Notes under the pieces: model-generated
The model's input: only the letters and a program-made list of their open reading frames with translations
The model's database searches: none
Told to the model about the DNA's origin: nothing
Shown: positions 18,093 to 26,055 of the stretch, piece by piece
Numbering within the stretch: position 1 is the stretch's first letter
Layout: every line of letters begins with the position of its first letter
Position numbers and translations under genes: made by a program
Assembly: GCA_045538195.1 (NCBI GenBank)
Contig: JAZSRA010000034.1
Span: 1 to 58,081, forward strand
Length of the DNA: 58,081 bases
Origin: SVTX01 sp045538195
GTDB lineage: Bacteria > Bacillota > Clostridia > Oscillospirales > CAG-272
Direction of reading: 5' to 3'

Positions 18093-18599
18093 TTACCTTG
18101 ACCTTCTTGTTTGAACGATCTCGCCGCAGGCGATCTTGTTGCCCGCGTTGCCGGAGGGTTGGGTGATAAAATCGTCGGGACTGTCGTGAATTATCACAGT
18201 TTTTCCAATAATTTCGCTGACGGTAAACCTGTCGGTGAGAAATGCCGAGAACGCCGAGCCGTTTACGCCGAAAAGCGGAGGCATATCGCCGGCGTGGTAA
18301 GGATGGCGGCAACCGTAAGGATTGTAGTGCATCCCCACGTCTCCGAAATAGTCGCTTGCGTTACCGCTACATGAGCTGCCCTCGTGAATGTGAAAGGCGA
18401 ATATGGGTTGATCGCAGTATTCCGTGTAGTTTGGCAAGCCGTAGACTTCTGCTACTACTAAAACTCCGTTTTGGAGCTGATAAAATTTTACGTTCCCCAT
18501 GATTTCGGGATAGCTCTCACCACCTTGCAGGATCGCCATAGCAGATGGCATCTGACGCAAAGTGCCAACTAAATTAAATTGATTTCTACCATTATACAT
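18093..18599 (-). CDS. Cu/Zn superoxide dismutase family protein, 168 aa
   Basis: SodC-fold protein. Metal ligands are in place: FAFHIHEG (two copper-site His), GMHYNP (bridging His), HPYHAGDMP (zinc-site His and Asp) and VIIHDSPDDF (last copper His). Cys residues in GSSCSG and ACGEI could form the family disulfide. It would dismutate superoxide. Unusually, no signal peptide is present, although most SodC are exported; the N-terminus is about 45 residues (YNGRNQFNLVGTLRQMP) before the first strands. The GAGG ribosome binding site lies inside a hairpin (18606-18641). Confidence 0.88.
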   Translation of the reverse strand: MYNGRNQFNLVGTLRQMPSAMAILQGGESYPEIMGNVKFYQLQNGVLVVAEVYGLPNYTEYCDQPIFAFHIHEGSSCSGNASDYFGDVGMHYNPYGCRHPYHAGDMPPLFGVNGSAFSAFLTDRFTVSEIIGKTVIIHDSPDDFITQPSGNAGNKIACGEIVQTRRSR

Positions 18600-18605
18600 A
18601 AAAGA

Positions 18606-18641
18606 CCTCGCATACTTTGTTTTACTACATAATATGCGAGG
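18606..18641. promoter_or_regulatory. Hairpin holding the SOD ribosome binding site
   Basis: CCTCGCATA (18606-18614) and TATGCGAGG (18633-18641) form a perfect 9-bp stem. On the minus strand it includes the GAGG five bases before the SOD ATG. On the plus strand it is followed by CGTTTTTTT, so it could also end plus-strand transcripts. Confidence 0.55.
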
Positions 18642-18671
18642 CGTTTTTTTGTGTTACACAAGGCTTATAGG

Positions 18672-18700
18672 TTGACAACCTCGAGGAAAAGTAGTATAAT
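18672..18700 (+). promoter_or_regulatory. Promoter of the DHH phosphoesterase gene
   Basis: TTGACA (18672-18677), 17-bp spacer, TATAAT (18695-18700). Confidence 0.85.
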
Positions 18701-18728
18701 TTCAATAGAAAATCATGAGGTTTTAATT

Positions 18729-19649
18729 ATGGATGTAATTTTGTTAAAAATAGAGACCGAGAAGCTGATTGCTCTTTGTCGTAAGGCGATAAGCGACGGA
18801 CACAATATAGTGGTAACTGGACACGATATGCCCGACTGCGATAGTATTATCTCGGCGGTGATGCTCCGTGAGCTTTTGGCACGCTTTGGGGTAAAAACGG
18901 TGGTGAAATTCGGCACCCGACCCGACGGAGTGACCGAAAGATTGGCAGGGGAGCTTGGTTTGCTTGATGAGATCAGCTTTGACGGCTTTGAGGAGGCGGA
19001 CAAGCTTCTTTTGGTCGACCATCACGTTACCTTTTATAAAAACGATGTCATAGCTTGCGTTGATCACCACACCACACCGCCTGAGCCGAATTTCGCGCTG
19101 AATTTGGTGCAAAAAGCCTCGTCCTGCGGCAGGATAATTTTTGATATGGCTATTTCTTGCGGAGTTGATGACGATTGGTTCGAAAAAATGGCGATATTTA
19201 GCGTATATCTCGACACACAATCCTGTCTAGCCCCCAAATTTGAAAAAAGCGACCTCCCTTGGCTCGCTGACGGTATTGCAAGGCTCGGACTCGACGAAAA
19301 AGACCTTATAAAAAAGGGCTTTTGCCTCAATTCGCTTGAAGAAAAAGCTGAAATTCTTGCGATGTATGCCTATAAACGCTATGAATTTAACGGCAAGGTG
19401 GGTGTGTCTACCTGTATTCAGATAGACACCGCCGAAGACGGCTGGGAGAGCAGGATCGATGAAATAATAGGGTTTTTAAAGCTCAAAAGGGTAGTTGAAG
19501 GTACAAAATTGTGGGTGCTTGTGGTAAACAAACCCGAAATCGTGCGATCCGACCTTTATTTTATCCGTGAGGGTGGCATTGAAGCAGTCAAGCTCGACCG
19601 ACTTGCATCCCGCTCCCGTGATGTCGTTCCGCATATGAAAAATCTATAA
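18729..19649 (+). CDS. DHH-family phosphoesterase, family II pyrophosphatase-like, 306 aa
   Basis: Metal-dependent DHH superfamily enzyme. Motifs: GHDMPDCDSI (about 35-44, DxD), LLVDHH (about 96-101), CVDHH (about 112-116) and the ASSCGRII block (about 133-140). Order, spacing and length resemble manganese-dependent family II inorganic pyrophosphatase (PpaC), but the residue after VDH is His rather than the Asn I expect there and the C-terminal DHHA2 pattern is weak, so I keep to a family-level name. The longest frame starts upstream of the promoter, so the true start is the ATG at 18729 after TGAGG. The PHP gene follows 16 bp later in a likely operon. Confidence 0.8.
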   Translation: MDVILLKIETEKLIALCRKAISDGHNIVVTGHDMPDCDSIISAVMLRELLARFGVKTVVKFGTRPDGVTERLAGELGLLDEISFDGFEEADKLLLVDHHVTFYKNDVIACVDHHTTPPEPNFALNLVQKASSCGRIIFDMAISCGVDDDWFEKMAIFSVYLDTQSCLAPKFEKSDLPWLADGIARLGLDEKDLIKKGFCLNSLEEKAEILAMYAYKRYEFNGKVGVSTCIQIDTAEDGWESRIDEIIGFLKLKRVVEGTKLWVLVVNKPEIVRSDLYFIREGGIEAVKLDRLASRSRDVVPHMKNL

Positions 19650-19665
19650 GACCAAGGATATAAAA

Positions 19666-20679
19666 ATGAAAAAATACTTACTTGATCCCACGAAAAAGTT
19701 TTATAAGGGCAATATGCACTGCCACAGCACTTTGTCTGACGGTCATTACACCCCGGAGGAGCTGAAAAAGATTTACAAGGGAAAGGGGTACAGCTTTTTG
19801 GCGATCACCGACCACGAATTTTTCAAGTCTCATCCCGAGCTTGACGACAAGGATTTTATAACTGTAACCAGTGCGGAATACGCAATAAAGCAGTTTCCCG
19901 AGCAATCGACGTTGAAGAATTTCAATATGAAGGTCAGTCATCTGAATTTTTATGCCAAGGAGCAGAGCAACGATTACTGCTTTGATTATAACTCTGTTTA
20001 CGATCATTTTTCGGGGAAGTCGGGTGTGACGGGTCTCAATAAGCCCGAGTATGACGTTCCCCGAATCTACGGTGCGGAAGGAGTAAATAAGCTTATCGCC
20101 GACGCTAACGACCACGGCTTTTTCGTCTGCTACAATCACCCTCGCTGGTCGCTTGAAAATTACGGTGATTATTGCCATTACGAGGGACTTTGGGGCGTTG
20201 AGATATATAACAATTCCTGTGCTGTTAACGGTCTTTACGATTATGACATCAACGTTTTTGACGATATGCTTCGTGACGGCAAGCGTATTTTTGCATCCTG
20301 CGGAGACGATAACCACAATCCCGACGAAAAAACAAGAATGTTGGATTCCTTCGGCGCGTTCGTTATGGTAAATGCCGATAATTTAAGTTACGAGTCCATC
20401 ATTGACGGACTTCTTTCGGGCAATTTCTATTCGTCAATGGCGCCGATAATTCATTCGCTTTACGTTGAGGACGGCAAGGTATATATAAAATGCTCTGACG
20501 CAAGGAGCATAACCTATTCGACCGAAGGCAGACGCACGCAGGCGATAAATGCCGTTGACGGATACGTAAACGAGGCGGTATTTGATATAAAGGACACCGA
20601 CGGGTATTTCCGCATCGACGTAATAGACGAGCGCGGTTCGAGAGCTAACACTCAGGCGTATTTTGTTGACGAGCTTTGA
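19666..20679 (+). CDS. PHP-domain metal-dependent phosphoesterase, 337 aa
   Basis: PHP fold hydrolase. NMHCHSTLSDG (about 16-26) supplies the first metal ligands, LAITDHE (about 45-51) the second, NHPRWS (about 162-167) and SCGDDNH (about 210-216) the remaining. The C-terminal 70 residues look like a beta-rich module. Free-standing PHP proteins include histidinol phosphatase and nucleotide or nucleic-acid phosphoesterases; the substrate cannot be read here. Co-oriented with the DHH phosphoesterase 16 bp upstream, which suggests paired phosphate-ester chemistry. Confidence 0.9.
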   Translation: MKKYLLDPTKKFYKGNMHCHSTLSDGHYTPEELKKIYKGKGYSFLAITDHEFFKSHPELDDKDFITVTSAEYAIKQFPEQSTLKNFNMKVSHLNFYAKEQSNDYCFDYNSVYDHFSGKSGVTGLNKPEYDVPRIYGAEGVNKLIADANDHGFFVCYNHPRWSLENYGDYCHYEGLWGVEIYNNSCAVNGLYDYDINVFDDMLRDGKRIFASCGDDNHNPDEKTRMLDSFGAFVMVNADNLSYESIIDGLLSGNFYSSMAPIIHSLYVEDGKVYIKCSDARSITYSTEGRRTQAINAVDGYVNEAVFDIKDTDGYFRIDVIDERGSRANTQAYFVDEL

Positions 20680-20728
20680 TTTTTTTGCAATGCTTGAAAA
20701 ACTCTCCTTATAAAATCCGAAAAAGGTC

Positions 20729-20757
20729 TTGACAAAAGCGGTTTTATTATATATAAT
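20729..20757 (+). promoter_or_regulatory. Promoter of the leuS transcript
   Basis: TTGACA (20729-20734), 17-bp spacer, TATAAT (20752-20757). Confidence 0.88.
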
Positions 20758-20774
20758 ACTAATGTTATAAATAA

Positions 20775-21006
20775 ATGTGTTGATGAGGACAGAGAATTGT
20801 CGTGTTTTTCAGAGAGCCGTCGGTGGGTGTGAGACGGCAGACCGGCTTTTCTTACTCACCTCGGAGCAGTCTTTTCGAAGCTTAGTAGGGAAGAACGGTT
20901 GCCGCCGTTATCGGCATTGAGTGGCGCTATTTGGCGCAATTTGAGTGGTACCGCGGAAGTATAATGCGCTTTCGTCTCAAGATGAGACGAGGGCGCTTTT
21001 TATTTT
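20775..21006 (+). promoter_or_regulatory. T-box leader of leuS, Leu specifier
   Basis: AGAGAGCCGTCGG / GGTGTGAGACGG stem-I block, specifier CTC just before ACCTCGGAGC (Leu, matching the gene), T-box GAGTGGTACCGCGG (20942-20955), then terminator stem TCGTCTCA / TGAGACGA within GCGC arms and a T-run (20970-21004). Uncharged tRNA-Leu should promote readthrough. Confidence 0.95.
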
Positions 21007-21043
21007 AAAAACATTAGTAAATAATTGAAAGGAAATATAAAAA

Positions 21044-23479
21044 ATGAAGTACGACCATTTATCAGTTGAAAAAAAGTGGCAGGAATATTGGAAGAAGAAC
21101 GATACCTTTAAGACCGACGTCTGGGATTTCTCAAAACCCAAATTCTATGCCCTTGATATGTTCCCCTATCCTTCTGGCGTAGGTCTCCACGCAGGTCACC
21201 CCGAGGGATATACGGCTACCGATATAGTGTCCAGAATGAAGAGAATGCAGGGATATAACGTCCTGCACCCTATGGGATACGACTCCTTCGGTCTCCCCGC
21301 GGAGCAGTATGCGGTAACCACGGGAAATCACCCCAACGGATTTACACAGGAGAATATCAAGACCTTTTCAAAGCAGCTCACAGAGCTTGGCTTTGACTAC
21401 GACTGGTCGAAGATGATCGCTACCAGCGATCCCGACTACTATAAGTGGACCCAGTGGATATTCAAGCAGCTCTATCTTGACGGCTACGCGCAATATATCG
21501 ATATGCCTGTAAACTGGTGCGAGGAGCTTGGCACGGTGCTTTCCAACGACGAGGTCATCGACGGTAAGAGTGAACGCGGCGGCTATCCCGTTGTCAGAAA
21601 GAACATGAAGCAGTGGGTCATCAATCAGCCTGCATTCGCAGAGGAGCTTCTTGAAGGACTTGACGAGATCGACTGGCCCGAGTCCACCAAGCTTATGCAG
21701 AAGAACTGGATAGGCAAGTCGACGGGTGTTGAAGTAAAGTTCCAGATCGTTGGCGGCGGTGAATTTTCTATATTCACTACCTGCATCGAGACGATATACG
21801 GTATAACCTTTATGGTCCTTGCTCCCGACGGCGAGATCGTAAAGCAGCTTATGCCGAGAATAGAGAACAAGGACGAGGTTCAGGCATATATCGACGAGAC
21901 TCTCAAAAAGAACGATATGGATAGAACCGAACTCAACAAGACCAAGTCGGGTTGTGAGCTGAAGGGCGTTACCTGTATCAACCCCGTAAACGGCAAGGAA
22001 GTCAGAATGTTCATCGGTGACTTCGTTCTCGCAAGCTACGGCACGGGTGCGGTCATGGCTGTTCCTTCCCACGACCAGCGAGACTTTGAGTACGCTATCG
22101 CTCACAATATAGATATGATCCAGGTCATCGACGGTGACGAAAAGCTCGGTCATGTTGATGTCAGCGAAAAGGCATTTGAAAAGCAGGACTATCTCGGAAA
22201 GGGATATAGACTCATCAACTCCGAGGAGTTCACGGGACTTACGGTTGAAGAAGCCAAGGAGGCTATCACATCCAAGCTTGAAAAGCTGGGTGTTGCAAAG
22301 AGAACCGTCAACTACCATTTTAGAGAGTGGATCTTCGCGCGTCAGAGATACTGGGGCGAGCCTGTTCCCGTGGTTCACGGCGAGGACGGTAATATCCACG
22401 TCCTTGACGACGCAGAGCTGCCTCTCGTTCTTCCCGAGCTTGAAAACTACAAGGGGGTAAACGGAAAAGCTCCCCTTGAAAATGCAACCGAGTGGAAACA
22501 GTACGACAAAGACGGCGTAAAGGGTACGAGAGAGACCTCCACTATGCCCGGTTCCGCAGGATCGTCCTGGTACTTCCTGCGTTATATAGATCCCAACAAC
22601 AGCGACGAATTTGCTAATCAGGAACTCTTGAAGCACTGGATGCCCGTCGACCTTTATATCGGCGGACCCGAGCATGCCGTCGGTCACCTTATGTATTCGA
22701 GAATCTGGAATAGATACCTCTACAATAAAGGTCTCGCTCCCACAAAGGAGCCTTTCAAGAAGCTTGTGCATCAGGGTATGATCTTGGGTGCTAACGGCAT
22801 CAAGATGGGTAAGAGATTCCCTGAGTTTGTTGTAAATCCCTCCGACGTAGTGAGAGATTATGGAGCGGACACCCTTCGTCTCTATGAGATGTTTATGGGT
22901 CCTCTTGAAGTCTCCAAGCCTTGGAGCGATGCGGGTGTTGACGGAGCAAGACGCTTCCTCAACCGTGTCTGGGCATTCTTCACCGAGCCTGAAAACATCG
23001 TTGACGGTGAAGTTCCCGCGCTTGAAAAAATCTACCACAAGACCGTCAAGAAGGTAACCGACGACTTTGAGAAGCTTGCGTTCAATACCGCTATCTCTCA
23101 GATGATGATCTTCGTAAACGCGGTTTATAAGGAAGGTCAGTGTTCCAAGGAATATGCCGAGGGACTTATCAAGATGCTCTCTCCCATCTGCCCTCATATC
23201 TGTGAGGAGATCTGGGAGCAGCTCGGTCACGATAATACTATCGCATACGAGAGCTGGCCTACGTACGACGAGGCAAAGACCGCCGACGATACCGTTGAGA
23301 TCGTAGTTCAGATCAACGGTAAACTCAAAGGAAAGATAAACGTTGCCGTCGATATGCCCAAGGACGATGTCCTCGCACTTGCCAAGGCAGAGGAAAAGGT
23401 TGCCGAGGCTATTTCGGGCAAGACTATCGTCAAAGAGATAGTTATTCCTAATAAGATTGTGAATATCGTAGTAAAATAA
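21044..23479 (+). CDS. leuS: Leucine--tRNA ligase
   Basis: Class I LeuRS, 811 aa, in the bacterial range. Motif HIGH appears as PYPSG-GLHAGHPEGY (about 39-55); the CP1 editing domain runs about 220-410 (ETIYG, GTGAVMAVPSHDQRD); the KMSKS loop is GIKMGKRFPEFV (about 584-595), KMGKR instead of KMSKS; the anticodon-binding helix domain and C-terminal IVVQINGKLKGK block follow. GAAAGGAA precedes the ATG. Regulated by the Leu T-box. Confidence 0.98.
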   Translation: MKYDHLSVEKKWQEYWKKNDTFKTDVWDFSKPKFYALDMFPYPSGVGLHAGHPEGYTATDIVSRMKRMQGYNVLHPMGYDSFGLPAEQYAVTTGNHPNGFTQENIKTFSKQLTELGFDYDWSKMIATSDPDYYKWTQWIFKQLYLDGYAQYIDMPVNWCEELGTVLSNDEVIDGKSERGGYPVVRKNMKQWVINQPAFAEELLEGLDEIDWPESTKLMQKNWIGKSTGVEVKFQIVGGGEFSIFTTCIETIYGITFMVLAPDGEIVKQLMPRIENKDEVQAYIDETLKKNDMDRTELNKTKSGCELKGVTCINPVNGKEVRMFIGDFVLASYGTGAVMAVPSHDQRDFEYAIAHNIDMIQVIDGDEKLGHVDVSEKAFEKQDYLGKGYRLINSEEFTGLTVEEAKEAITSKLEKLGVAKRTVNYHFREWIFARQRYWGEPVPVVHGEDGNIHVLDDAELPLVLPELENYKGVNGKAPLENATEWKQYDKDGVKGTRETSTMPGSAGSSWYFLRYIDPNNSDEFANQELLKHWMPVDLYIGGPEHAVGHLMYSRIWNRYLYNKGLAPTKEPFKKLVHQGMILGANGIKMGKRFPEFVVNPSDVVRDYGADTLRLYEMFMGPLEVSKPWSDAGVDGARRFLNRVWAFFTEPENIVDGEVPALEKIYHKTVKKVTDDFEKLAFNTAISQMMIFVNAVYKEGQCSKEYAEGLIKMLSPICPHICEEIWEQLGHDNTIAYESWPTYDEAKTADDTVEIVVQINGKLKGKINVAVDMPKDDVLALAKAEEKVAEAISGKTIVKEIVIPNKIVNIVVK

Positions 23480-23514
23480 ATTGATATTTTTCTGAAATTT
23501 TTATCGGTTCGATA

Positions 23515-23543
23515 TTGACAAACAGAAAATTTTGGTGTATAAT
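23515..23543 (+). promoter_or_regulatory. rpsU promoter
   Basis: TTGACA (23515-23520), 17-bp spacer, TATAAT (23538-23543). Confidence 0.88.
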
Positions 23544-23607
23544 GTTAAAGTATCTGTGAGCATAAGCTTACTGAACCTGTTTAAAAGCGAGGGGAGGGAA
23601 AAAGAAA

Positions 23608-23784
23608 ATGGCAGAAGTTAAAGTAAAAGAGGGCGAGTCTCTTGACAGCGCGCTCCGTCGCTTTAAGCGTCAGTGTGCACGTTCGGGAATCCTTACCGAG
23701 CTTCGTAAGAGAGAACACTACGAAAAGCCCAGCGTAAAGCGTAAGAAGAAGTCCGAAGCTGCACGCAAGAGAAAGTACAAGTAA
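23608..23784 (+). CDS. rpsU: 30S ribosomal protein S21
   Basis: 58-residue basic protein of the small ribosomal subunit, active in translation initiation. The reading MAEVKVKEGESLDSALRRFK, then CARSGILTELRKREHYEKPS and a KRKKKSEAARKRKYK tail is typical S21. GGGGAGGG precedes the ATG. Own promoter and terminator, so it is a monocistronic unit after leuS. Confidence 0.97.
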   Translation: MAEVKVKEGESLDSALRRFKRQCARSGILTELRKREHYEKPSVKRKKKSEAARKRKYK

Positions 23785-23803
23785 TATTGAGCTTTAAATT
23801 AAA

Positions 23804-23841
23804 AGAGCAGGCGGCAGGGGAGACCTTGTGCCTGCTTTTTG
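23804..23841 (+). terminator. rpsU terminator
   Basis: AGCAGGC ... GCCTGCT stem followed by TTTTTGCTTTC. Confidence 0.8.
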
Positions 23842-23932
23842 CTTTCTTTGTTGCGAATTTTGTCGTATATAGCGCATTGAATGGCTTTTGCGGCGGTTTC
23901 TACGATAAAAAATAATTTTCAGGAGCTGTTTT

Positions 23933-24436
23933 ATGAAGGTGTTAAAGAAGCTTTTCCCATTATCATTTAAAAATATCGGAAGTGGCAAACGTCTTGCATT
24001 GGGAATTTTTATTTATGTGGCAATATGGATAGTCGCAAGTCTGATTTTAGGACTTGTGGTCAACGGTGTTGCGACTATGGTTCAGATAGCACTGGGAGTT
24101 GTTTGTTGGATCGCAGAGATCTTGGTGGTGTTAATAGGTGGAATGGTTGGCGAAGGAGTTGCCGCACTGGATCCATCTTTCATTTCGGTCATTATTCTTT
24201 TGATGTACGTCGCGTTTTTGCTGTTGTATTTGCTGTATATAGTTTTAACGTGTGCGATAGTGGTGATTTCAGCTTGCGTTTTGAACGCTTTGAATGTCGT
24301 AGTGGCAGTTTACGTTATCTACGCGATTTTCGTTCAGATACTTGTTTTCGCCAAAGTTATCAAGGAAGAACCCGAGAAGATAGAGGAGTTTCCAAAGTCG
24401 GCAGACGCTCCCACGGTCGCTGAGACCGAGGGGTAA
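23933..24436 (+). CDS. Multi-pass membrane protein, 167 aa
   Basis: About four hydrophobic segments (roughly residues 20-42, 45-68, 78-112 and 118-140), then an acidic Glu/Pro-rich cytoplasmic tail. The start follows CAGGAG. The hydrophobic part is almost entirely Val/Ile/Leu with many Gly, without a transporter motif that I recognise. Followed by a hairpin terminator (24464-24491). Confidence 0.7.
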   Translation: MKVLKKLFPLSFKNIGSGKRLALGIFIYVAIWIVASLILGLVVNGVATMVQIALGVVCWIAEILVVLIGGMVGEGVAALDPSFISVIILLMYVAFLLLYLLYIVLTCAIVVISACVLNALNVVVAVYVIYAIFVQILVFAKVIKEEPEKIEEFPKSADAPTVAETEG

Positions 24437-24463
24437 AAAATTCAACGTAAAAAAGACGGCTTT

Positions 24464-24499
24464 GCGAGACTTCCCATAAGGAAGTCTCGCAGGTTTATT
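24464..24499 (+). terminator. Hairpin terminator
   Basis: TGCGAGACTTCC / GGAAGTCTCGCA stem with loop cataa, then GGTTTATT. Confidence 0.75.
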
Positions 24500-24663
24500 C
24501 GCCTGCGGCGAGTTCTATTGCTTCGCAGTGATATTCGGCTTACGCCGAGTGATATTCGCTCCGCGAGTTTTATAGGCGAATAAAATATCACTGAAGCCGT
24601 AAGGCTTCAATATCACTGTCGCGCACAGCGACAATATCACTCCGACGAAGTCGGAATATAACT
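24494..24663. repeat. Hairpin array 1 (AGTGATATT / AATATCACT linkers)
   Basis: Outer stem TTTATTCGCCT (24494-24504) with AGGCGAATAAA (24574-24584). Inside and after it are short GC hairpins (TCGGCttacGCCGA, GAAGCCgtaaGGCTTC, GTCGCgcacaGCGAC, CCGACgaaGTCGG). Linkers are AGTGATATT at 24527 and 24548 in the left half and AATATCACT at 24584, 24609 and 24633 in the right half, so linkers can pair across the array. A relative lies at 27295-27500. Confidence 0.8.
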
Positions 24664-24696
24664 CTTGTTTTCTCTGCCGATTTGTGTTATCATAAA

Positions 24697-24754
24697 TAGG
24701 GGTATGGGCTTTGCCCGAAGCATTTGTAATACAAAGGCGAAACTTGTGATAAAC
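24697..24754. repeat. Partial copy of the 1042-1162 hairpin element
   Basis: AGGGGTATGGGCTTTGCCCG, a GCATTTG/CAAAGGC hairpin and AGGCGAAACTTGTGATAAAC repeat the right half of the element at 1042-1162, again directly ahead of a small ORF on the plus strand. Confidence 0.75.
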
Positions 24755-24777
24755 TACCGAATAGAGGTAAATAAGTA

Positions 24778-25008
24778 ATGAAAATGTGGAAAGAAAAAAC
24801 TTGGCAATATGAAATGACCGGAATCGACGGAAATACAATTTTATTTGGAGTAAACATTTTTGATTATCAGTGGAGTTTTATAAAAAAAGAAATAGTGAAG
24901 AATAAAACCATTGATATTTATTCTGTAAAAATTGACGATTCAGAATATTTTTTTGGTGCTTTGGAAGCAAGCAATTGTGTATGGGACTTCTATCTTTTTA
25001 AGTATTAA
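24778..25008 (+). CDS. Small hypothetical protein, 76 aa
   Basis: Aromatic-rich small protein (seven Phe, five Trp, several Tyr) without a recognised family. It starts at an ATG whose upstream GAGGTAAATAAGTA gives a ribosome binding site. It lies between a half copy of the hairpin element and a terminator of the ACCCCGACAGA family, exactly as the 151-aa gene at 1226 does, but the two proteins are not alike. This cassette arrangement is the best clue to its nature. It could also be a gene remnant. Confidence 0.6.
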   Translation: MKMWKEKTWQYEMTGIDGNTILFGVNIFDYQWSFIKKEIVKNKTIDIYSVKIDDSEYFFGALEASNCVWDFYLFKY

Positions 25009-25018
25009 AATCAAAATT

Positions 25019-25050
25019 ACCCCGACAGACTGTAAAAATCTGTCGGGGTT
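25019..25050 (+). terminator. Terminator, third copy of the shared stem
   Basis: ACCCCGACAGA / TCTGTCGGGGT with loop ctgtaaaaa; followed by CTTTGTTTTCTGCGAATCAA and AACATCCTTATGAGAACC, both shared with the copy at 1721-1757. Confidence 0.78.
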
Positions 25051-25118
25051 AATCTTTGTTTTCTGCGAATCAAATTGAGTTAAACATCCTTATGAGAACC
25101 TTCCTTTGCCGTCTTTTT

Positions 25119-25790
25119 TTATACTCTTTTGGTAAATATGCTTTTGATATCCGCGTTAAGTATAAAGGAGCATACTTTTTCATCCTTGTTGCCCTCGATG
25201 CCCTTGTAGAGAAAATGGATAAGAAGATAAGCAAGAATACCTCCGAGAGCGCCACAGATAATGCCGCCGATAATATCCGAGGGGTAGTGTACCATAAGAT
25301 AATTACGGCTGGCTCCCATAAGGATCACGTAGATTGCCGACGTAAGGAATATCCACCACTTGCATTTTTTGCCGTATCCTAAACAGAGACCCGTCACGCC
25401 TGCCATAGCGGCGGTGGTGTGTCCAGAGGGGAAAGAAAACTCGCTTTGAACGTGTTCGCCCACGAAATTCCACCATTTTGAGAATTGAGCGATATCGGAA
25501 GCGTAAGGACGCGGACGGGCAATAATATTTTTTACCGCTACGTTGGTTATCAGCGCTCCGATGCCTACCGAGAGCAGAACACATAGTCCAGCCTTCCTCG
25601 TTTTTGGAAAGAGCAGAAGAATAGCGGCGAGAATAAAGCAGGCCATAGCGCCGTCTCCGATGACCGCAAAAAACTCGGATATGGGAGTAAGCACGGGAGA
25701 CAGGTATGTAGCAAGTATGTGATAAAACTCAAGGATGGCAAAGTCAAACTCCGCAAACGCAGTGTTCAGCCATTGTGCGATAGGTGTCAT
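25119..25790 (-). CDS. PAP2-family phosphatase, integral membrane, 223 aa
   Basis: Membrane phosphatase of the PAP2/undecaprenyl-pyrophosphate phosphatase superfamily with about six helices. The three catalytic motifs are present: KNIIARPRP (about 87-95), FPSGHT (about 119-124) and SRNYLMVHYPSDI (about 160-172), with His in motifs 2 and 3. Likely substrates are lipid phosphates such as undecaprenyl pyrophosphate or phosphatidic acid. Single gene; its 3' end abuts the cassette flank at 25050-25118. Confidence 0.92.
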   Translation of the reverse strand: MTPIAQWLNTAFAEFDFAILEFYHILATYLSPVLTPISEFFAVIGDGAMACFILAAILLLFPKTRKAGLCVLLSVGIGALITNVAVKNIIARPRPYASDIAQFSKWWNFVGEHVQSEFSFPSGHTTAAMAGVTGLCLGYGKKCKWWIFLTSAIYVILMGASRNYLMVHYPSDIIGGIICGALGGILAYLLIHFLYKGIEGNKDEKVCSFILNADIKSIFTKRV

Positions 25791-25982
25791 ATTTTAGTCC
25801 TTTTATTTTTGTTTTGTGATTTTTTCTGTTTCGTAACAGCTCTGAGACAAAAGATCGTGCATTAGAAACGCTTTTTTCGAAAAGTGCAGTAAAATGCGGA
25901 TCTATATAATAACCGATAGAATTATATCACTGCACCTACGGTTTGTCAAGGAACTTTTGTTCGATTTTCTTGCATTTACCTG

Positions 25983-26011
25983 TTGACAAGAGCCGATTTT
26001 GGGTGTATAAT
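25983..26011 (+). promoter_or_regulatory. dinB promoter
   Basis: TTGACA (25983-25988), 17-bp spacer, TATAAT (26006-26011). Confidence 0.88.
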
Positions 26012-26017
26012 CAATTC

Positions 26018-26031
26018 AGAACAACTGTTCT
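26018..26031 (+). promoter_or_regulatory. LexA (SOS) box of dinB
   Basis: AGAACAACTGTTCT is a perfect palindrome matching the Gram-positive LexA consensus GAAC-N4-GTTC. It begins seven bases after the -10, over the transcription start, so a bound repressor would block dinB. Confidence 0.88.
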
Positions 26032-26055
26032 AAATTGATTTGCGAGGTGTTATGA

